Assembly (NCBI GenBank): GCA_963712815.1
Contig: CAVQJL010000012.1
Span: forward strand, 620,001-684,000
Source of the DNA: RPQJ01 sp963712815
GTDB taxonomy: Bacteria > Pseudomonadota > Gammaproteobacteria > Steroidobacterales > Steroidobacteraceae
Direction: 5' to 3'
DNA: 64,000 nt
This document shows positions 59,127-64,000 of the stretch, one piece after another. A model generated the notes under the pieces. The model ran no database searches, was not told where the DNA came from, and saw only the letters and a list, made by a program, of their open reading frames with translations. The position numbers and the translations under genes were made by a program. The stretch's first letter is position 1. Every line of letters starts with the position of its first letter.

Positions 59127-59152
59127 GGAGCCACCCCTTGCGCGGCCGGGCA

Positions 59153-59181
59153 TTGTCGGCGGCGTTGGACTGCGGTATTAG
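59153..59181 (+). promoter_or_regulatory. Candidate promoter of the TonB receptor gene
   Basis: TTGTCG (59153-59158) and TATTAG (59176-59181) are 17 bases apart, each four of six matches, 57 bases before the ATG at 59238, which has AGGGGG before it. Confidence 0.4.
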
Positions 59182-59237
59182 TCTGCTACTGCAAGCTACC
59201 TGACGAATGCAGCGACACACAACCAGGGGGACACCAG

Positions 59238-61487
<2,250 letters not shown>

Positions 61488-61509
61488 AGAAAAGCCGCTG
61501 AGCGGTAGC

Positions 61510-61535
61510 CCAGGCCGGCTCTCCGTCCGGCCTGG
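61510..61535 (+). terminator. Hairpin after TonB receptor, weak terminator
   Basis: 9-bp stem CCAGGCCGG / CCGGCCTGG with an 8-base loop, 22 bases after the receptor stop. No T-tract follows, so it may be Rho-linked. Confidence 0.45.
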
Positions 61536-61595
61536 CGACCGATACGTACTGCGGCGCAGGGCGCCGGGGCGTACGGTTATGGGACGGAGGGTGTC

Positions 61596-62282
61596 ATGCT
61601 CAGGCCGAAACGGCCGACATCGCATGCGCTGAAGCTGCTCGAGTACGGCTGCTGGGGACTCGGGGTCGGGTTCGTGCTCGTCCACCTCGCCTCGGCGCTC
61701 TCAGCCCAGTACGGCTACCGGTCGGCGCTGGAGGCTTTCGGGGAATCCCGCGCCGGCGTCGTGCCAGCAGCGGCGGGGAACGCGGACGATTCGCAGCCCC
61801 AGGCAGGGCTGCATTTCGCCCCGCCCGACCAGTCGGCCTGGTCCGCCGGGCGCATCCGCCAGTACGCCGAGGCGCTCTGGGCGGTGCCGCTGACGCCCGA
61901 GGCAGTCATCCGGATTCCCGCGCTCGGGCTCGAGGTGCCGGTGTTTCCCGGCACCACCGAAGCGAATATGACCCGCGGCGCGGGGCGCATCACCGGGTCG
62001 CCGCGCTTCGGCGAGCCCGGCAACGTCGGCGTCTCCTCGCATCGCGACGGCTTCTTCCGCAAGCTGAAGGACATCCGCGTCGGCGACGAGATCGTGGTGG
62101 ACACGCGCGCGGTCGCGTACCGCTACGTCGTCGAGGAGATCCGCATCACCGAACCCGACGACACGGCGGTGCTGTGGCCCGGCGACGTGCCGGAACTCAC
62201 CCTGGTGACCTGCTATCCGTTTTATTTCATCGGGCGCGCCCCGCAGCGCTACGTGGTGCGGGCGGAGCTGCGCAAGGAGTGA
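61596..62282 (+). CDS. Gram-negative class D-like sortase
   Basis: 228 residues. One N-terminal TM segment (LGVGFVLVHLASALSA), then the sortase barrel with catalytic His149 (SSHRDGFF), Cys206 (LTLVTCYPFYF) and Arg218 (RAPQRYVV). TLVTCYPF matches class D and the marine proteobacterial type. In Gram-negative bacteria there is no thick wall, so the acceptor is unknown. GGAGGG precedes the ATG. The next gene, two bases later, carries a sorting signal. Confidence 0.92.
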   Translation: MLRPKRPTSHALKLLEYGCWGLGVGFVLVHLASALSAQYGYRSALEAFGESRAGVVPAAAGNADDSQPQAGLHFAPPDQSAWSAGRIRQYAEALWAVPLTPEAVIRIPALGLEVPVFPGTTEANMTRGAGRITGSPRFGEPGNVGVSSHRDGFFRKLKDIRVGDEIVVDTRAVAYRYVVEEIRITEPDDTAVLWPGDVPELTLVTCYPFYFIGRAPQRYVVRAELRKE

Positions 62283-62284
62283 CC

Positions 62285-62908
62285 ATGAGCAAATCGGCAA
62301 GAATCGTCGCGGCGACCGTGCTCCTCGGCCTGGGCTGCAACGCGTGGAGCCTCGGGGTGCCCGACGGCGGCTGCGACCGCGTGCGCGTGCAGGCACAGCT
62401 CCTCGCCACTCACCCCGAGGTGAACTCCGCCTGCGAATCGATCGTCGCATTTGAGGGACGACGGTACCTGCTCATGAGCGCGGAGCTGCGCCAGGTGCAG
62501 GAGCAGCAGCTCGTGCTGCGCTTCCGCGGCGCGACCGGCGACACGGTGTTCAGCCCAGGCGCCGAGACGCCGATTGCGGTAGATGCCGCCCCGGCCCTGC
62601 CAGCCGACACCGCAGTGGGTTCGCCGCTGCGCGTCTTCATTCCCGAGGACCGCTTGCTCGAGGTGTTCGCAGAAGCCTCCGCGGTCGGCCAGCCCCCCGT
62701 GGCGGTGGCCGTACAGCCCGCCGAGAGCAAGGATGCCCGCGACGCGCGCATCTCCAACTACACGTGCTGCCCGCGCCGCCGGCTCTGGTACCCGATCATC
62801 GACGTGCTGCCCCAGACTGCGACACCGCTGCCGCTGATCGGCCTGCTCGGGCTCGGCCTGCTCGCGGTGGCGGTCGGGCTCGCGCACCGTCGCCTGCGCA
62901 ATCGCTGA
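62285..62908 (+). CDS. Putative sortase substrate with LPQTA tail
   Basis: 207 residues. Export leader (RIVAATVLLGLGCNAWS), six Cys in the exported part, then LPQTA at 175-179, a TM segment (LIGLLGLGLLAVAVGLA) and a basic end HRRLRNR: the full LPxT(A/G)-hydrophobic-positive sorting signal. No vWA or VIT domain, unlike known marine sortase targets. Encoded just after the sortase, so it should be that enzyme's dedicated substrate. Fold and surface role unknown. Confidence 0.85.
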   Translation: MSKSARIVAATVLLGLGCNAWSLGVPDGGCDRVRVQAQLLATHPEVNSACESIVAFEGRRYLLMSAELRQVQEQQLVLRFRGATGDTVFSPGAETPIAVDAAPALPADTAVGSPLRVFIPEDRLLEVFAEASAVGQPPVAVAVQPAESKDARDARISNYTCCPRRRLWYPIIDVLPQTATPLPLIGLLGLGLLAVAVGLAHRRLRNR

Positions 62909-62942
62909 AGGGTCCGGCGGGTCACCCGGCCACGGCGCCGGG

Positions 62943-63593
62943 TCAGGTGGCGGCGCGCCTGAACGCGCCCGAGCGCAGGAAGCAGGCGACCTCATTCGCC
63001 ACGTCGGCGGCCAGCAGCATGCCGAAGTGGCTGTGCGGCAGCACGAGGTGGTCGGTGAGACCCGGGATGACGGTCTCGCTGACGGCCACGGTGCCGTCGT
63101 TGTCCTCGTCGAAGTGCGCGAAGAACTGACCGGTGCCGAGGCGCAGCGTTCCGGCGATCGCGCCGAGCGCGCGCCCGCCCGTCCAGCAGCGGTTGCACGG
63201 CTCGGCGAGTTCGCCGAGCACGTGCGGGCCCAGCAGCGGCCGCAGCATGGGCCAGCGGGACGCACCGCGCGCGGCCTTGCTGCCGTTCAACGGCGAGCCG
63301 AGCACCACGGCATTGCCGGCGAAACGGCCGGCGCCGCATTCGGCCAGCGTGCGGTACACCATGAGTCCGCCGAGGCTGTGCCCCACGAGGTGCACGGGCC
63401 CGCCGCCCCCGGCGGCAGCGGCGAACTCGGCGAGGGCGGCGCAGATCGCGCGCATGTCGCCCTGCATGGTGGGGTAGGAAAACGTGCGCACGTCGAAGCC
63501 GTGCTCGTGGCGCAGCCGGTAGCCGAGCATTGACAGTTCCGTCCCGTTCATCCACAGCCCGTGGACGAGGACGACGCGCTCGCCGGAGCTCAC
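62943..63593 (-). CDS. Alpha/beta hydrolase, lipase-like
   Basis: 216 residues. VVLVHGLWMNGTELSML, nucleophile elbow VGHSLGGLMVYR and a late His (LPHSHFGMLL) give an intact triad, with Asp in FDEDNDGTVA. No leader, so cytosolic. Its ATG overlaps the aspS stop, so it may be translated with aspS. Substrate unknown; lipase, thioesterase or PHB hydrolase all fit. Confidence 0.85.
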   Translation of the reverse strand: MSSGERVVLVHGLWMNGTELSMLGYRLRHEHGFDVRTFSYPTMQGDMRAICAALAEFAAAAGGGGPVHLVGHSLGGLMVYRTLAECGAGRFAGNAVVLGSPLNGSKAARGASRWPMLRPLLGPHVLGELAEPCNRCWTGGRALGAIAGTLRLGTGQFFAHFDEDNDGTVAVSETVIPGLTDHLVLPHSHFGMLLAADVANEVACFLRSGAFRRAAT

Positions 63594-64000
63594 TCCTTGA
63601 CCGGCGTCCTGACGCGGATGTGCAGGTCGCGCAGCTGCGGCTCCGAAACTTCGGTCGGCGCGTCGGTGAGCGGGCAGCTCGCGGTCTGGGTCTTCGGGAA
63701 GGCGATGACGTCGCGGATCGATTCCGCTCCGGCCATCAGCATCACGAGCCGGTCGAGGCCGAAGGCGATGCCGCCGTGCGGCGGCGCGCCGTAGCGGAGC
63801 GCCTCGAGCAGGAAGCCGAACTTCTTCTGCGCCTCCTCCGGTCCGATGCCGAGCATCTCGAACACCGTGGACTGCATCTCGTTGCGATGGATACGCATCG
63901 AGCCGCCGCCGATCTCCGAGCCGTTCAGCACCATGTCGTAGGCACGGGCAACCGCGCGGCCCGGATCGGACTTGAGCGCCGCCGGGTCGTCGTCCACCGG
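63590..64000 (-). CDS. aspS: Aspartate-tRNA ligase, C-terminal part
   Basis: About 136 residues up to the window edge. LNGSEIGGGSMRIHRNEMQ, GIAFGLDRLVMLMAGAES and VIAFPKTQTASCPLTDAP are the class II AspRS end. The N-terminal anticodon and catalytic parts lie beyond 64000. Overlaps the hydrolase gene (ATGA). Confidence 0.95.
   Translation of the reverse strand, partial: PVDDDPAALKSDPGRAVARAYDMVLNGSEIGGGSMRIHRNEMQSTVFEMLGIGPEEAQKKFGFLLEALRYGAPPHGGIAFGLDRLVMLMAGAESIRDVIAFPKTQTASCPLTDAPTEVSEPQLRDLHIRVRTPVKE

Noticed and set aside
62174..62908. PEP-CTERM/exosortase reading of the LPQTA protein
   Set aside because: No PEP motif, and the adjacent enzyme is a sortase, not an exosortase.

Overview
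The window is chromosomal DNA of very high G+C with short intergenic gaps and overlapping ATGA gene junctions. The block cinA-thpR-recA-recX-alaS-csrA-tRNA-Ser-tRNA-Arg, with mutS nearby, together with TonB receptors, an RND pump and a PaaN-type aldehyde dehydrogenase, indicates a free-living gammaproteobacterium, perhaps near Steroidobacterales or Nevskiales. That placement is inference from gene content only. I saw no insertion sequence, prophage, integrase or CRISPR array.

Layout. (1) 1-9.4 kb holds mostly envelope and hydrolytic genes: an M16 peptidase cut by the left edge, a YbjN-like exported protein, a dienelactone hydrolase, a DUF4382 lipoprotein, a DsbA-fold isomerase, an RDD membrane protein, a serine hydrolase, and an atypical membrane-anchored kinase-like protein. 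(2) 9.5-15.3 kb is a minus-strand molybdenum-cofactor operon: mobA, moeA, moaB, a BNR-repeat protein, yqeC, moaD and a rhodanese-MoeB fusion. (3) 15.4-26.9 kb is a respiratory formate dehydrogenase locus: a sigma-54 activator, DUF6494, an HTH/periplasmic-binding-fold regulator, DUF3305, DUF3306, a poly-ferredoxin, TorD chaperone, a small Tat protein, FdhA (cysteine form), FdhB, a small lipoprotein and a cytochrome b gamma subunit, closed by a strong terminator. A near-consensus -24/-12 promoter lies before torD, so the activator, the promoter and the cofactor genes probably form one regulon. (4) 27-30.4 kb carries a TiaS-like GIDDTD protein, a small membrane protein and a BtuB-like TonB receptor.

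(5) 30.6-36.8 kb holds the two tRNAs and the csrA/alaS/recX/recA/thpR/cinA block. (6) 36.8-39.2 kb has two back-to-back tandem paralogue pairs of exported proteins. (7) 39.3-49.2 kb has a Fic protein, mutS and a tripartite RND pump. (8) 49.2-61.5 kb is a catabolic island: a double HxlR regulator, carotenoid oxygenase, two thiolases, an acyl-CoA ligase, a nitronate monooxygenase-like protein, a lipocalin-like protein, PaaN and a TonB receptor. It looks fit for import and CoA-dependent breakdown of a hydrophobic aromatic or isoprenoid compound. (9) 61.6-64 kb has a Gram-negative sortase with an adjacent LPQTA-tailed substrate, a lipase-like hydrolase and the 3' end of aspS.

Data quality. Between about 4.9 and 30.4 kb many genes can be read only by switching frame. 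About 35 switches were found (one more is in fic at 40.3 kb), and all that I could place are single-base insertions, never deletions. The inserted base often differs from its neighbours. Genes from 30.9 kb on are otherwise intact. I therefore treat these as probable sequencing or assembly insertions and give corrected gene spans, not pseudogene calls.
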